Shown in pieces: positions 46,260 to 55,436 of a stretch of 64,000 bases of DNA (positions are counted from its first letter, which is position 1; each line of letters starts with the position of its first letter). The stretch covers positions 2,167,501-2,231,500 of the forward strand of contig NZ_CP110678.1 of assembly GCF_026167545.1 (NCBI RefSeq), in the 5' to 3' direction. This DNA comes from Sphingomonas sp. S1-29 (GTDB lineage: Bacteria; Pseudomonadota; Alphaproteobacteria; Sphingomonadales; Sphingomonadaceae). The notes below the pieces were generated by a model, which saw nothing but the letters and a program-made list of their open reading frames with translations, was not told where the DNA came from and searched no databases. The position numbers and the translations under genes are program-made.

Positions 46260-46707
46260 ACCCTCGGGCGCCGAGGCGCATTATCGCGCACTCGAGGCGT
46301 TGTATGCCGCCGCGCCGATCAACCAATTGTTCGATTCGCGGCTCGAGATCAGCGGGCCCGGCGTGGCGCGGATCCATTTCACGATCGACCAGCGTTATTT
46401 CCACGCCGCGGGCGCGGCGCACGGGACGAGCTATTTCAAGATGCTCGACGATGCAGCCTTCTATGCCGCTAACAGCCTGGTCACCGATCGTTTTCTGCTG
46501 ACGACGCAGTTCAACCTGCTGTTTACCGCGCCGCTGCGCGAGGGGCCGGTGATCGCCGAAGGGCGCTGGATCAGCGGCCAGCGGCGAGTGTTCGTCGCCG
46601 ATGCGCGGCTGATCGCGGGCGATGGCGAGGAAGCGGCGCGCGGCACCGGCACCTTCATGCGATCGCGCATCGCGCTCGCCGGGCTGCCGGGGTATCGCGC
46701 GGGATGA
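46249..46707 (+). CDS. PaaI family thioesterase
   Basis: A 152-residue hotdog-fold protein. The helix-strand core contains GVARIHFTIDQRYFHAAGAA, HGTSYFKMLDDAAFYAANSL (the conserved HGxxxxxLxDxxxxxA motif) and LLTTQFNLLFTAPLREGPVI. Substrate is unknown; acyl- or aryl-CoA esters are usual. It overlaps ptsN by 11 bases and DUF1491 by four, so it belongs to the hpf-ptsN operon. Confidence 0.9.
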   Translation: MPPEPSGAEAHYRALEALYAAAPINQLFDSRLEISGPGVARIHFTIDQRYFHAAGAAHGTSYFKMLDDAAFYAANSLVTDRFLLTTQFNLLFTAPLREGPVIAEGRWISGQRRVFVADARLIAGDGEEAARGTGTFMRSRIALAGLPGYRAG

Positions 46708-47039
46708 GCCGGCTGGCGGCGCATGTGCGGGTGAGCGCGTTGCTGCGCCGGACGCACGATGCCGGGGGCAGCGCGATGGTGCTGGCCAAGGGCGAGGCGA
46801 TGGGCGGCGCGATCCTGGTGCAGATGCTCGATCGCGGCACGCCGGCAGGTTTTTGCGAGCGCGGCTATGGTCCTGACGGGGTACCCGCGCTGATCATGGC
46901 GGGTCCGGCCGACGCCGATTCGCAGACCGCGGGCGAATATTGGCAACGCCGGCGGCGTAACGACCCCGATCTTTGGGTGATCGAGGTGGACGTCGCAGCG
47001 CCGCAACGCCTGGTCGCTGAAATAATCGTTAACGATTGA
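46704..47039 (+). CDS. DUF1491 family protein
   Basis: A 111-residue protein (RLAAHVRVSALLRRTHDAGG, SAMVLAKGEAMGGAILVQML, WQRRRRNDPDLWVIEVD). This matches DUF1491, an alphaproteobacterial family of unknown function. No signal peptide. It ends the hpf-ptsN-thioesterase operon; 155 bases without a gene follow. Confidence 0.9.
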   Translation: MSRLAAHVRVSALLRRTHDAGGSAMVLAKGEAMGGAILVQMLDRGTPAGFCERGYGPDGVPALIMAGPADADSQTAGEYWQRRRRNDPDLWVIEVDVAAPQRLVAEIIVND

Positions 47040-47194
47040 CAATATTGCGCTGCACAACGATAGGCGCCGCTCGGTTTGGACGCGTTGTGTCGAACGGGGT
47101 GCGATCCCGATCGGTTACGCAGTCGGGGGACCCGCCCGATCGGCGCTGAAGTACAGCAGCCTATCGCGCATCCACCGCATTTTTTAGTCTAGAA

Positions 47195-47884
47195 ATGAAG
47201 TTCTTTGCACGTGCCGCCGGATCGGTGGTTGTGACTCTTTGCGCCGCCGCGATGGTGTGCGCCACGACCCCGGGTCTCGCGGTCGAACTCGCCAATACCG
47301 AGTTCCTTGCCGTCGATCGACCCGACATCCAGACCAAGAACGTCGCATACCCCGCCCAGGTTCCCATCCCGCCGGCACCGATCGTGCCCGCCGAATGGAC
47401 CAGCGAAGGCGACCAGGGCCCGCAGACGCTGGCCGACAGCACCAAATCAGACGCCCGCCCCGACGCCGACTATGCCTCGCTTTCCGACGCGGTTGCAGCG
47501 CAGGGCATCCCCGATTCGCCCGACGACGAGCTTCGCTGCCTGGCGATCGGCGTCTATTATGAATCGAAGGGCGAACCGCTCGCAGGCCAGCTCGCGGTCG
47601 CCGAAGTCATCCTCAACCGCGCCGACTCGGGGCGTTTCCCGCCGTCGGCCTGCTCGGTGCTGAAGCAGCGCGGGCAATTCTCGTTCGTGCGCGGTGGGCG
47701 TCTGCCCAATGTGGCGACCGGATCAACCGCGTGGAAGACCGCGGTTGCGGTCGCCAAGGTCGCGCGCGAGGAATTGTGGGAGAGCAAGGCGTCGAACGCG
47801 ATGTTCTTCCACGCGCGCCATGTGTCGCCGCGCTGGAAGCTGGCGAAGGTCGCGTCGGTGGGCAACCACATCTTCTATCGCTGA
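47195..47884 (+). CDS. Cell wall hydrolase, SleB-like (Hydrolase_2)
   Basis: A 229-residue secreted protein with a signal peptide (FFARAAGSVVVTLCAAAMVC, cleaved near GLA-VE), a 90-residue disordered Pro/Asp-rich stretch, then the SleB-type catalytic domain: LRCLAIGVYYESKGEPLAGQ with the catalytic Glu, VAEVILNRADSGRFPPSACS, and SNAMFFHARHVSPRWKLAKV. It would cut peptidoglycan (lytic transglycosylase or amidase). A strong intrinsic terminator follows directly. Confidence 0.9.
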   Translation: MKFFARAAGSVVVTLCAAAMVCATTPGLAVELANTEFLAVDRPDIQTKNVAYPAQVPIPPAPIVPAEWTSEGDQGPQTLADSTKSDARPDADYASLSDAVAAQGIPDSPDDELRCLAIGVYYESKGEPLAGQLAVAEVILNRADSGRFPPSACSVLKQRGQFSFVRGGRLPNVATGSTAWKTAVAVAKVAREELWESKASNAMFFHARHVSPRWKLAKVASVGNHIFYR

Positions 47885-47894
47885 GTGATTTACG

Positions 47895-47922
47895 AAGCCG
47901 GTCCTCGCCGGGCCGGCTTTTC
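47895..47922 (+). terminator. Intrinsic terminator of the cell wall hydrolase gene
   Basis: AAGCCGG pairs with CCGGCTT across an 11-base loop and is followed by TT, starting 11 bases after the stop codon. The T-run is short but the stem is strong. It separates this gene from the SOS-regulated mmcB. Confidence 0.7.
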
Positions 47923-47925
47923 ATC

Positions 47926-47940
47926 GTTCGTGAAATGTTC
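47926..47940 (+). promoter_or_regulatory. LexA box upstream of mmcB
   Basis: GTTCGTGAAATGTTC is an exact GTTC-N7-GTTC direct repeat, the alphaproteobacterial LexA site. It ends 12 bases before the mmcB start, so LexA would block transcription until DNA damage. mmcB of Caulobacter is SOS-induced, which supports this. Confidence 0.75.
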
Positions 47941-47952
47941 TAAAGCGCGGGG

Positions 47953-48438
47953 ATGATGCTCGCCCCCGCCGTGCCGCTGTCGCCCTGCGCCGCCGATGTC
48001 GTGCGCGGGGTGTCGCGCATGCTGCTGCGCCACGATTGCGTCGCGATCGCCGAGGTGCCGCTGGCGGGGGGCCGCCGCGCCGACCTGATGGCGGTCGATG
48101 CCAATGGCGGGATCGTGATCGTCGAGATCAAGGTGTCGCGCGCCGACCTGCTCGGCGACGGCAAATGGACCGATTATCTGGAGCATTGCGACCGCTTCTT
48201 CTGGGCGGTGCCCGAGGGGTTCGACACCGCGCCGCTCGAGCGCGAGGCGTTCCTGCCCGAGCGTGCGGGGGTGATCGTCGCCGATCGCTACGACGCGGCG
48301 ATCCTGCGCGAGGCGCGGACGCATCCGCTGGCGGCGGCTACCCGGCGCAAATGTACGCTTGCTTTTGCCCGGCGCGCGGCGCGGCGGGTGATGGGGCTGG
48401 TCGATCCCGATACGGTGGGGCTTGCGGCTGGGTTGTGA
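47953..48438 (+). CDS. mmcB: DNA repair putative endonuclease MmcB
   Basis: A 161-residue protein of the PD-(D/E)XK superfamily. GGRRADLMAVDANGGIVIVE and IKVSRADLLGDGKWTDYLEH contain the D-x(n)-E-x-K catalytic pattern (Asp44/Glu57/Lys59 region), then CDRFFWAVPEGF. MmcB is linked to mitomycin C resistance in Caulobacter. A LexA box sits just upstream. ATG 47953 or 47956 may start it. No operon partner. Confidence 0.92.
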   Translation: MMLAPAVPLSPCAADVVRGVSRMLLRHDCVAIAEVPLAGGRRADLMAVDANGGIVIVEIKVSRADLLGDGKWTDYLEHCDRFFWAVPEGFDTAPLEREAFLPERAGVIVADRYDAAILREARTHPLAAATRRKCTLAFARRAARRVMGLVDPDTVGLAAGL

Positions 48439-48477
48439 GGGGTGTCCTCACGCGGTTCCTCTCCGGCGCACCTTCCC

Positions 48478-48555
48478 CCGTTCGTTTCGAGCGTAGTCGA
48501 GAAACGGTGTTGATGCGCTCGGGTGCGGTTTCTCGACTTCGCTCGAAACGAACGG
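48478..48555. repeat. Family C inverted pair (78 bp)
   Basis: The left arm CCGTTCGTTTCGAGCGTAGT with CGAGAAAC and its inverse ending CGAACGG agree at 27 of 28 positions, separated by 22 bases. It lies between the convergent mmcB and ankyrin-repeat genes. Related arms occur at 14689, 30800, 43609 and, more distantly, 62285. Confidence 0.8.
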
Positions 48556-48585
48556 TTGAGGTGATGCCCGAACCGGAGGAGCTCG

Positions 48586-49212
48586 TTACAGCCGCGGCCC
48601 CGCCGCAGCTGCCGGTGCGCGCGCGCGCTTGGGAGCGTCGGCGAGCAATTTGGTGATCGCGGGCGAGCGCGCGTCGCGGGTGGCGTATTGGCGCGCCGAG
48701 AGGCCGGCGATCACGTCGGTCTGGTCGGGATCGGCACCTGCGGCGAGCAGGTCGCGCACCAGCTCGAAGCGGCGCATCTGCACCGCGCGGATCAGCGGGG
48801 TTTCGCCGCTGCTGTTCGCCAGATTGGGATCGGCCTTGTAGGTCTTGAGCGCCTCGATCCCCTCGCTGAAGCCGTTTTCGACCGCGAGCATCATCGGCGT
48901 GTTGCCGCGCGCGTCGGCCAGATTGGGGTTGGCGCCCTTTTGCAGCAGGAAGCGCAGATAGGTGGCGTCGCCGCGCTTGGTGACGATGTGGACCGCGCCC
49001 TCGCCGGTCGAGCGATCCTTGGTGTTGATGATCGACTGGCCGGGTTCGCCCAGGATCTTGTTCACCTCGTTGCCATCGGCATCGCGGACCGCCTTCAAGA
49101 ACTTGTAGCTGGCCGAAAATTGCTGCGCGGCGAGCGGGCTGGCGAAGGTCGCGGGCAGCGCCAGGAGCGAGAAGGCTAGCGCGATCCGGGCGGCGCGGGC
49201 GGTAATGGTCAC
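48586..49212 (-). CDS. Secreted ankyrin repeat protein
   Basis: A 208-residue protein. The start is GTG 49212, giving a signal peptide (TARAARIALAFSLLALPATF, cleaved near LAA-QQ). About four ankyrin repeats follow (residues 65-180), for example GEGAVHIVTKRGDATYLRFL, GNTPMMLAVENGFSEGIEAL and GETPLIRAVQMRRFELVRDL. The tail is basic and Ala/Pro-rich. A periplasmic interaction role is likely; the partner is unknown. It is divergent from the Sco1 gene. Confidence 0.88.
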   Translation of the reverse strand: MTITARAARIALAFSLLALPATFASPLAAQQFSASYKFLKAVRDADGNEVNKILGEPGQSIINTKDRSTGEGAVHIVTKRGDATYLRFLLQKGANPNLADARGNTPMMLAVENGFSEGIEALKTYKADPNLANSSGETPLIRAVQMRRFELVRDLLAAGADPDQTDVIAGLSARQYATRDARSPAITKLLADAPKRARAPAAAAGPRL

Positions 49213-49296
49213 GGGCAGATATCCCCAATCGATAACGGGCGTTGCAAGGTCTGCGACTTGCAACGCTTCGCCTATCAGATCATGGCTGGCGGTGCC

Positions 49297-49893
49297 ATGA
49301 ACGAGTTCAAAACCAGCGTCGCCGCCCTGTTGTTCCTGCTGCTCGCCGCCTGCGGTCAGCCGGCATCCGAGCCTGCGGGCGAACCCCCGCTTGCCGGCGC
49401 GCGCATCGGCGGGCCGTTCGCGCTGACCGACCCGCAGGGCAAGACGGCGCGCGACACCGATTTCGCGGGCAAATATCGCATCGTCTATTTCGGCTACACT
49501 TTCTGCCCCGATGTCTGCCCGGTCGACATGCAGAATATCGGTGCCGGGCTGAAGCAGTTCGAGGCAAGCGATCCCGCGCTTGCCGCGAAGGTGGTGCCGA
49601 TCTTCATCACCGTCGATCCCGCGCGCGATACCCCCGCAGTAGTCGGCGAATTCGTTGCGAATTTCCATCCGCGCACGGTGGGGCTCACCGGCTCGCAGGA
49701 AGCGATCACCGCAGCGCTCAAGGGCTATGCCGGGATGGCGACCAAGCGCGAATCGCCCAATCCCGACGCGTATCTGGTCGATCACACGCGGATCACCTAT
49801 CTGATGGGGCCTGAAGGGCAGCCGATCGCGCTGATCCCCGCCGATGAAAGCCCCGAAGCGGTGACCGAAATGCTCAAGCGCTGGGTCCGTTGA
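49297..49893 (+). CDS. SCO1/SenC family lipoprotein, copper chaperone
   Basis: A 198-residue lipoprotein (lipobox LAACG, Cys near 19). The thioredoxin-like domain carries the copper ligands in FGYTFCPDVCPVDMQ (CxxxC) and the His in LVDHTRITYLMG. The segment VPIFITVDPARDTPAVV is family-typical. Its role is CuA assembly of cytochrome oxidase, or thiol redox in the periplasm. ATG 49297 has only a weak ribosome binding site. The next gene overlaps its stop by four bases. Confidence 0.93.
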   Translation: MNEFKTSVAALLFLLLAACGQPASEPAGEPPLAGARIGGPFALTDPQGKTARDTDFAGKYRIVYFGYTFCPDVCPVDMQNIGAGLKQFEASDPALAAKVVPIFITVDPARDTPAVVGEFVANFHPRTVGLTGSQEAITAALKGYAGMATKRESPNPDAYLVDHTRITYLMGPEGQPIALIPADESPEAVTEMLKRWVR

Positions 49894-50339
49894 ACGCGCC
49901 CGCGACCGGGCGCTTCTGGGAAGGCGATATTCCGCTCGAAAAGCTCGACCGCGGCCAGTGGGAAGCCTTGTGCGACGGTTGCGGCAAATGCTGCCTCCAC
50001 AAGTTCGAGGACGAGGATACCGGCGAGCTGGCGGCGACCAATGTCGCATGCAAGCTGCTCGACAATGCCACCGCGCAGTGCAGCGATTATCGCAACCGCC
50101 GCGCCTATGTGCCCGATTGCGTGCGGCTGACGCCCAAGGCGGTGTACCGGATCCACTGGCTGCCATCGACCTGCGCGTACCGGCTGCGCGCCGATTTCCT
50201 TCCGTTGCCCGAATGGCATCATCTGGTGTGTGGCGACCGCGACGCGGTGCATCGCGCCGGCGTGTCGGTGCGCGGCTGGACGATTTCGGAGAATGACGCA
50301 GGCGACCTCGAACATCATCTGATCGACCGCGAATTGTGA
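49890..50339 (+). CDS. YcgN family cysteine cluster protein (UPF0260)
   Basis: A 149-residue protein. The cysteine-rich part reads LCDGCGKCCLHKFEDEDTGE, then CKLLDNATAQCSDYRNRRAY and VPDCVRLTP, matching YcgN/UPF0260, a family predicted to bind a metal or Fe-S cluster. Function unknown. TTG 49890 overlaps the Sco1 stop; the YgjP gene overlaps its end. This three-gene order suggests metal handling, by position only. Confidence 0.9.
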   Translation: MNAPATGRFWEGDIPLEKLDRGQWEALCDGCGKCCLHKFEDEDTGELAATNVACKLLDNATAQCSDYRNRRAYVPDCVRLTPKAVYRIHWLPSTCAYRLRADFLPLPEWHHLVCGDRDAVHRAGVSVRGWTISENDAGDLEHHLIDREL

Positions 50340-51019
50340 GCGCGTCGGGCGACATCGATGTCGTCCGCCACCCCCGCGCCCGGGGCATGCGGCTGTCGGT
50401 CGACCCCGCGAGCGGGCGGGTACGGCTGACGATCCCCAAGCGCGGATCGGCGCGCGCAGCGCTCGCCTGGGCCGAGGAGAAGCGCGGCTGGATCGAGGTG
50501 CAGCGCGCGCGGCTGCCCGCGGCGATCCCCTTCGTCGATGGCGCCGAGCTCCCCTTCGGCGACGAGCGGCTGACGATCGTCTGGCGCGAGGCGGCGCGGC
50601 GGACCCCAGTGCGCGAGGATCGGGCGCTCGTGGTGGGCGGCCCCGCCGATCGGCTCGGCGCGCGGGTGGAAAGCTGGCTCAAGCGCGAGGCGTTGCGCTT
50701 GCTCGATGCCGATACGCGCGCGATCGCGGGGGCTGCCGGTATCGCGATCAGCGGGGTGGCGATCGGCGATCCGCGGTCGCGCTGGGGCAGCTGCACCGCG
50801 ACCGGGGCGATCCGCTATAGCTGGCGGCTGGTGCTGGCGCCGGAGTTCGTCCGGCGCGGCGTGGTGGCGCACGAGGTGGCGCACCGGCTGCACATGGACC
50901 ACAGCCCGGCTTTCCATGCAGCGGTGGCGCGGTTGCTCGGCGAAGACCCGGCGCCGTCGATGGCGTGGCTACGCCGCCATGGCGCGGGGCTTCACTGGTA
51001 TGGGCGTTCGTCCTCGTAA
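50336..51019 (+). CDS. YgjP/M48-like zinc metallopeptidase
   Basis: A 227-residue protein of the YgjP (DUF45, WLM-like) family. The N-domain is IDVVRHPRARGMRLSVDPAS, followed by RSRWGSCTATGAIRYSWRLV and the zinc motif VVAHEVAHRLHMDHSPAFHA (HExxH). In some bacteria YgjP associates with restriction-modification or DNA-processing genes; nothing of that kind is near. The last 28 bases overlap the convergent PBP1A gene. GTG 50336 is the start. Confidence 0.9.
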   Translation: MSASGDIDVVRHPRARGMRLSVDPASGRVRLTIPKRGSARAALAWAEEKRGWIEVQRARLPAAIPFVDGAELPFGDERLTIVWREAARRTPVREDRALVVGGPADRLGARVESWLKREALRLLDADTRAIAGAAGIAISGVAIGDPRSRWGSCTATGAIRYSWRLVLAPEFVRRGVVAHEVAHRLHMDHSPAFHAAVARLLGEDPAPSMAWLRRHGAGLHWYGRSSS

Positions 51020-53181
51020 TAGCGCTCGCGCGGCGGGGCTTCGCGATAGCGTTGTTCCCTGGGCGGCGCGTCGCGATAGCGTTGGTCGCGCGGCACCTCG
51101 CGGTTTGGCGGCGGCGGCGCGCGCTCTTCGCGCTCGCGGCGCGGCGGCGGGTTGCGCCCCAGCGCGCGGTTGATCCAGTCGGCGTCGAGCGCCTCGTCCT
51201 CGGGGGGCGGCGCGGCTTCTTCCTCGCCGGGGGTCACATACACCCCCTGGCCATCGGGAGTGGCTTCGCGATCGCGGGTGACCGGCAGGCCATATTCATC
51301 GACGAACACGCCATTGTCGGGCTCGCCGAAATAGGATTCGTCGTCGGGCTCGAGCTGCCATTCGGGCAGCGTGATCTTGGTGTCGAATTCCTCGACCGGC
51401 CGCTTGGCGACCGCGGTGCGCATGAAGCTGGCAAAGGCCTTGGCGGGTGCGGTGCCGCCCTGCAGCCCGCCGACCGCGCGCGCATCGTCGCGGCCCATCC
51501 ACACCCCGGTGGTGAGGCCGCTCGAAAAGCCCATGAACCAGCCATCCTTGTTCGAGGTGGTGGTGCCGGTCTTGCCCGCGACGGGGCGACCGATCGACGC
51601 CGCGCGCCCGGTACCCGTGGCGACCGCGGTCTGGAGCAGGTCGGTCATCTGCGCCGCGACATAGGGCGCAACCAGCACGCGCGAGGTATCGACCTCGTGC
51701 GCATAGATCACCGATCCGTTGGCGGTGACGCGGGTAATGCCATAGGGCGCGACCGCGACGCCCTTTTGCGCGACGCTGGCATAGGCGCGCGTCATGTCGA
51801 TGAGCCGCACGTCGCTGGTGCCGAGCACCATCGCGGGGCGGGTGTCGATCGGGGTGGTGATGCCGAAGCGCCGCGCCATGTCAGCGACGGTCGCAAAGCC
51901 GACTTCCTGGCCCAGCCGCGCGGCGACGGTGTTGACCGAATAGGCAAAGGCGGTGCGGATATCCATCGCGCCCGCGAACCGGCCCGAGCTGTTGCGCGGG
52001 CTCCAGCCGTTGATCGTGATCGGCGCGTCGACGACGGCATCGTCGGCCTTGATCCCGGCTTCGAGCGCGGCGAGATAGACGAACAGCTTGAACGCCGATC
52101 CCGGCTGGCGCGTTGCCTGCGTCGCGCGGTTATAGTTCGACGAGACATAATCCTTGCCGCCGATCATCGCGCGCACCGCGCCGTCGCGGTCAAGCGACAC
52201 CAAGGCGCCCTGGACCCCGGCGGGAGCGTTGGTGCGGATCGCGCGCTCGGCGGCGGCCTGCATCGGCAGGTCGAGCGTGGTCCACACGTCGAGCGGCGCC
52301 TGCGTTTCGTCGATCAGCATTTCGAGCTGGGGCAGCGCCCAATCGGTGAAATAGCGCACGCTGTTGCGCTTGGGCTCGGGCGCGAGCTCCACGTCGGAGG
52401 GTTCGGCCATATCGGCTTCGGTGCGGCTGATCGCGCCGGTTTCGACCATGATGTCGAGCACGACGCCGGCGCGGCCGCGCGCCGCCTCGGCATCGGCGGT
52501 GGGCGAATAGCGCGAGGGCGCCTTGACGAGGCCGGCGATCACCGCGGCCTCGGACAGCGACAAATTGGTCGCAGGGTGCGCGAAGAAGCGGCGCGAGGCG
52601 GCGTCGATGCCATAGGCGCCGCCGCCGAAATAGACCTTGTTCAGATAAAGTTCGAGGATCTGGTCCTTGCTGAACTTCTGCTCGATCGCGAGCGCCAGGA
52701 TCGCCTCGCGGACCTTGCGGCCGAAATCATATTTGTTCGACAGGAAGACGGTGCGTGCGACCTGCTGGGTGATCGTCGATGCGCCCTGCAGCCGGCGATC
52801 GGTGCCGCGCCGCTGATAGGCGAGCTTGACCGAGCGCGCGATGCCGATCGGGTCGATCCCCCAATGCGAGCGGAAGCGGCGATCCTCGACCGCGACCATC
52901 GCCTGGCGCATCACCGTGGGGATATCGCTATATTCGATCCATTCGCCATAGCTCGGCCCCAGCGACACGATCACCGTGCCGTCGGCGGCATGGACGCGGA
53001 TCATCTGGCCGTTGGGCGAGGATTTGAGCGTGTCGTACGACGGCAGCGAGGTGCGCGCGGTGTAAACCGCGATGACGAGCGCCACGAGCGCGACGAGCGC
53101 CAGCGCGACGCCGGTGCCTAGGGTCCAAACCGCGATGCGGCGCCAGCGCGGCGCGCGGGTCTTTTTCTTCGCGGTTGCCAT
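50992..53181 (-). CDS. Penicillin-binding protein 1A family, bifunctional transglycosylase/transpeptidase
   Basis: A 729-residue membrane protein. A basic N-terminus and one transmembrane segment (VALALVALVALVIAVYTART) lead to the GT51 domain (VAVEDRRFRSHWGIDPIG with Glu99, GASTITQQVARTVFLS, KVREAILALAIE). The transpeptidase domain has Ser362-xx-Lys365 in QPGSAFKLF, SVNTVAARLG and KTGTT (about 531). The C-terminal 110 residues are a Pro/Arg/Glu-rich low-complexity tail. It polymerises and crosslinks peptidoglycan. Whether it is PBP1a or PBP1c-like in role is not decided by sequence. It overlaps YgjP by 28 bases. Confidence 0.95.
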   Translation of the reverse strand: MATAKKKTRAPRWRRIAVWTLGTGVALALVALVALVIAVYTARTSLPSYDTLKSSPNGQMIRVHAADGTVIVSLGPSYGEWIEYSDIPTVMRQAMVAVEDRRFRSHWGIDPIGIARSVKLAYQRRGTDRRLQGASTITQQVARTVFLSNKYDFGRKVREAILALAIEQKFSKDQILELYLNKVYFGGGAYGIDAASRRFFAHPATNLSLSEAAVIAGLVKAPSRYSPTADAEAARGRAGVVLDIMVETGAISRTEADMAEPSDVELAPEPKRNSVRYFTDWALPQLEMLIDETQAPLDVWTTLDLPMQAAAERAIRTNAPAGVQGALVSLDRDGAVRAMIGGKDYVSSNYNRATQATRQPGSAFKLFVYLAALEAGIKADDAVVDAPITINGWSPRNSSGRFAGAMDIRTAFAYSVNTVAARLGQEVGFATVADMARRFGITTPIDTRPAMVLGTSDVRLIDMTRAYASVAQKGVAVAPYGITRVTANGSVIYAHEVDTSRVLVAPYVAAQMTDLLQTAVATGTGRAASIGRPVAGKTGTTTSNKDGWFMGFSSGLTTGVWMGRDDARAVGGLQGGTAPAKAFASFMRTAVAKRPVEEFDTKITLPEWQLEPDDESYFGEPDNGVFVDEYGLPVTRDREATPDGQGVYVTPGEEEAAPPPEDEALDADWINRALGRNPPPRREREERAPPPPNREVPRDQRYRDAPPREQRYREAPPRERYYEDERPYQ

Positions 53182-53240
53182 GAGTGGGTGCTGGATACGC
53201 GCTCGCCCGACCTCTCACAAGGCCCGGCGAGCAGGCGCGG

Positions 53241-53648
53241 TCAGTCGGTCGCTGCGTCGCGCGGGCGGAAGTCGAGCGAAACCGAATTCATGCAGTAGCG
53301 CTGGCCGGTGGGGGGCGGGCCATCGGGGAAGACATGGCCGAGATGGCTTTCGCAGCGGCCGCACAGGCTTTCGATGCGCACCATGCCGTGGCTGGTGTCG
53401 CGGCGATCCTCGACGGCTTCGGCGTTCAATGGCCGGGTGAAGCTGGGCCAGCCCGACCCTGAGTCATATTTGTCGTCGCTGTCGAACAACGGCAATTCGC
53501 AGGCGGCGCAGTGATAGATGCCGTCGGCCTTGTTGGCGTTGAGCTCGCCCGAAAAGGCGCGTTCGGTGCCGGCTTCGCGCAGCACATGATATTGGGTGGG
53601 GGTCAGGCGATCGCGCCATTCGGCTTCGGACAGGTTGAGCTTTTCCAT
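53241..53648 (-). CDS. msrB: Peptide-methionine (R)-S-oxide reductase MsrB
   Basis: A 135-residue selenoprotein-R family enzyme. Zinc cysteines appear in [20 protein letters not shown] and [16 protein letters not shown], and the catalytic site is [20 protein letters not shown] is the other signature. It reduces methionine-R-sulfoxide. It lies four bases downstream of the flavoprotein gene, so it appears to be the last gene of the polyketide operon; whether that is functional is open. Confidence 0.96.
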   Translation of the reverse strand: MEKLNLSEAEWRDRLTPTQYHVLREAGTERAFSGELNANKADGIYHCAACELPLFDSDDKYDSGSGWPSFTRPLNAEAVEDRRDTSHGMVRIESLCGRCESHLGHVFPDGPPPTGQRYCMNSVSLDFRPRDAATD

Positions 53649-53652
53649 AGGC

Positions 53653-54762
53653 TCAAATGTGTTGTGCCGGGGGGCGAGCGTCAATGGGCAGGTGGGTGAT
53701 GCGGGTCAGCCGCGCGGCGAGCGCGGCCGCGCCGGGGATCGCGGCGGCGGCGGCGAGCAGCAGCCGGGCGCCGGCGGGGCGTTCGGCAAGGTCGCGCAAC
53801 AGGCGGGCGCGAGCGACGGGCGCGCGGGAGCGCTGCGCGAAGGCGCGCTGGTAGGTGTCGGCGGTGGCGCCTGCGGCCCAAGCGTGTGCGGCGGCGACCC
53901 CGCTGGCGATCGCGATCCCCATGCCCTCGCCCGCCAGGCTCGGGATCACCGCCGCCTGGTCGCCGAGCCGCCACGCCGCGAAGGGGGCGGCGAGCGCGCG
54001 CCAGCCATAGGGGACGTTGGCGATCGCATCGATCGCGCCGCTGCCATAGGCGAGCCGATCGCCGAGCGCGGGCACTTCGCGGCCGATCGCGGCGAGCAGG
54101 GCTTCGGGATCGCCCTCGGCGCGCATCCGCGACCGGCGGACCGCGAGGCACAGATTGGCGCTGCCGTCTTCCTGGAGCATCAGCCCGACATAGCCGCGAT
54201 CGAACAGATGGAGCTCGATCGCACCGCGCACCAGCCGGGTCAGGCCGGGGGCAGGGGGGATCCGCGTGCGCAGGCCGATCGTCGGGTCGGCGAGCGTCGG
54301 CGTGTCGCGCGCCAGGCCGCGAAGGTCGTGCTTGCCGGTGGCGAGGAACAGCGTGGACGGCGCGAGTTCGCCGCCATCGGCGAGGCGGAGCCTGCCCTCA
54401 TCGAACCCGCGCACCGCGACGCCGCGGTCGATCGTTGCGCCCGCCGCCACGGCATGCGCCTGCATCAGCGTGTCGAGGTGGCGGCGCGAGACGCCCTTGG
54501 CGGGGTGGGGGAGCGCGGCTTCGGTCCGGTGGCTTCCCGCGAACAGCCCGACGCGGGTGACGTCGGCAGCGCCAAGCGTATCGCGCGCGATGCCGAGCCG
54601 TTCGAGCGCGTCGAGCGTGCGCCAGCTAAGGAACCCGCCGCATATCGCGTCGCCGGTCTCGGCGTTGCGCTCGATCACGAGCGGCGCAGCGCCCGCGCGT
54701 GCGAGCGCGATCGCCGCGGCGCAGCCGGCGGGCCCGGCGCCGACGATCAGCGGCGCTTGCAT
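53653..54762 (-). CDS. FAD-dependent oxidoreductase, geranylgeranyl-reductase-like
   Basis: A 369-residue flavoprotein. [20 protein letters not shown] binds [23 protein letters not shown] and [12 protein letters not shown] resemble the GGR/hydroxylase group; the second motif is [19 protein letters not shown] (a G-D/E-G-x-G variant). In a type III PKS operon it would hydroxylate or oxidise an alkylphenol ring, as SrsC does (inference). The start ATG 54762 overlaps the methyltransferase gene by 16 bases. Confidence 0.85.
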   Translation of the reverse strand: MQAPLIVGAGPAGCAAAIALARAGAAPLVIERNAETGDAICGGFLSWRTLDALERLGIARDTLGAADVTRVGLFAGSHRTEAALPHPAKGVSRRHLDTLMQAHAVAAGATIDRGVAVRGFDEGRLRLADGGELAPSTLFLATGKHDLRGLARDTPTLADPTIGLRTRIPPAPGLTRLVRGAIELHLFDRGYVGLMLQEDGSANLCLAVRRSRMRAEGDPEALLAAIGREVPALGDRLAYGSGAIDAIANVPYGWRALAAPFAAWRLGDQAAVIPSLAGEGMGIAIASGVAAAHAWAAGATADTYQRAFAQRSRAPVARARLLRDLAERPAGARLLLAAAAAIPGAAALAARLTRITHLPIDARPPAQHI

Positions 54763-55436
54763 ACGCACAGCCTGAAGGGGAAGGCGCGGGCGATCCGCGC
54801 ATCGGCGATGCCGGCTTCGGCAAGGATCGGCGGCCATTCACCGGGGCGATAGGAGCGCGCGATCGACAGCCGGCCGTCGTGGCGGACGATTGGGTGCCAG
54901 CGCATCACCCGCGCGAGCAACGGATAGCCGGCATGGGCGAAGCCGTGGCGGTGGAGGTCGTTGACCAGCCAGCCCTGCCGCGCCTGCGCCTCCATGAAGC
55001 GCAGGAAGGCGACGAGCTGGTCGTGCGTCATGTGATGCGCGACCAGGCTGCTGAGGATCACGTCCCAGCCCTCGCCCGCCAGATCGGCATAGTCGCCGGT
55101 GCGATAGGTGATTGGCAGCTCGGGCGGCGTATCGGCGCGCGCGACCTGCTCGCTGCGCGGGTTGAGATCGATCCCGACCAGATCGACCGCGACACCGCGG
55201 CGCTTCGCCCAGCCGGCGATCCGCCGCAGCATGTCGCCATCGCCATAGCCGACATCGAGGATGCGAAGGCTGCGCGATTGCCGTGCGATGCGATCGAGGA
55301 ACGCCAGCGTCGGCCGCGCCGCGAGCGTCATCGCGTTCACCTGCGCCAGGTCGCGCAGCACCGCAGCATAGGTTTCGGGCGCGAGATCGGCGGCGTCCAT
55401 CAGCTCCTCGGCGATGGCGCGCCGCGCGAGCGTCAT
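54747..55436 (-). CDS. Class I SAM-dependent methyltransferase of the type III PKS operon
   Basis: A 229-residue Rossmann methyltransferase. Motif I is RILDVGYGDGDMLRRIAGWA, the acidic strand VDLVGIDLNPRS, then WDVILSSLVAHHMTHDQLVA. The substrate is not evident by sequence; position between the PKS and a flavoprotein suggests O-methylation of a resorcinol or C-methylation of a quinone (inference). Overlaps of four bases with PKS and 16 with the oxidoreductase indicate tight co-translation. Confidence 0.87.
   Translation of the reverse strand: MTLARRAIAEELMDAADLAPETYAAVLRDLAQVNAMTLAARPTLAFLDRIARQSRSLRILDVGYGDGDMLRRIAGWAKRRGVAVDLVGIDLNPRSEQVARADTPPELPITYRTGDYADLAGEGWDVILSSLVAHHMTHDQLVAFLRFMEAQARQGWLVNDLHRHGFAHAGYPLLARVMRWHPIVRHDGRLSIARSYRPGEWPPILAEAGIADARIARAFPFRLCVCKRR

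Noticed and set aside
48586..50796. One long leftward frame across the Sco1/YcgN/YgjP region
   Set aside because: Only its last 208 codons (ankyrin repeats after GTG 49212) look coding; the rest is antisense to three motif-bearing genes.
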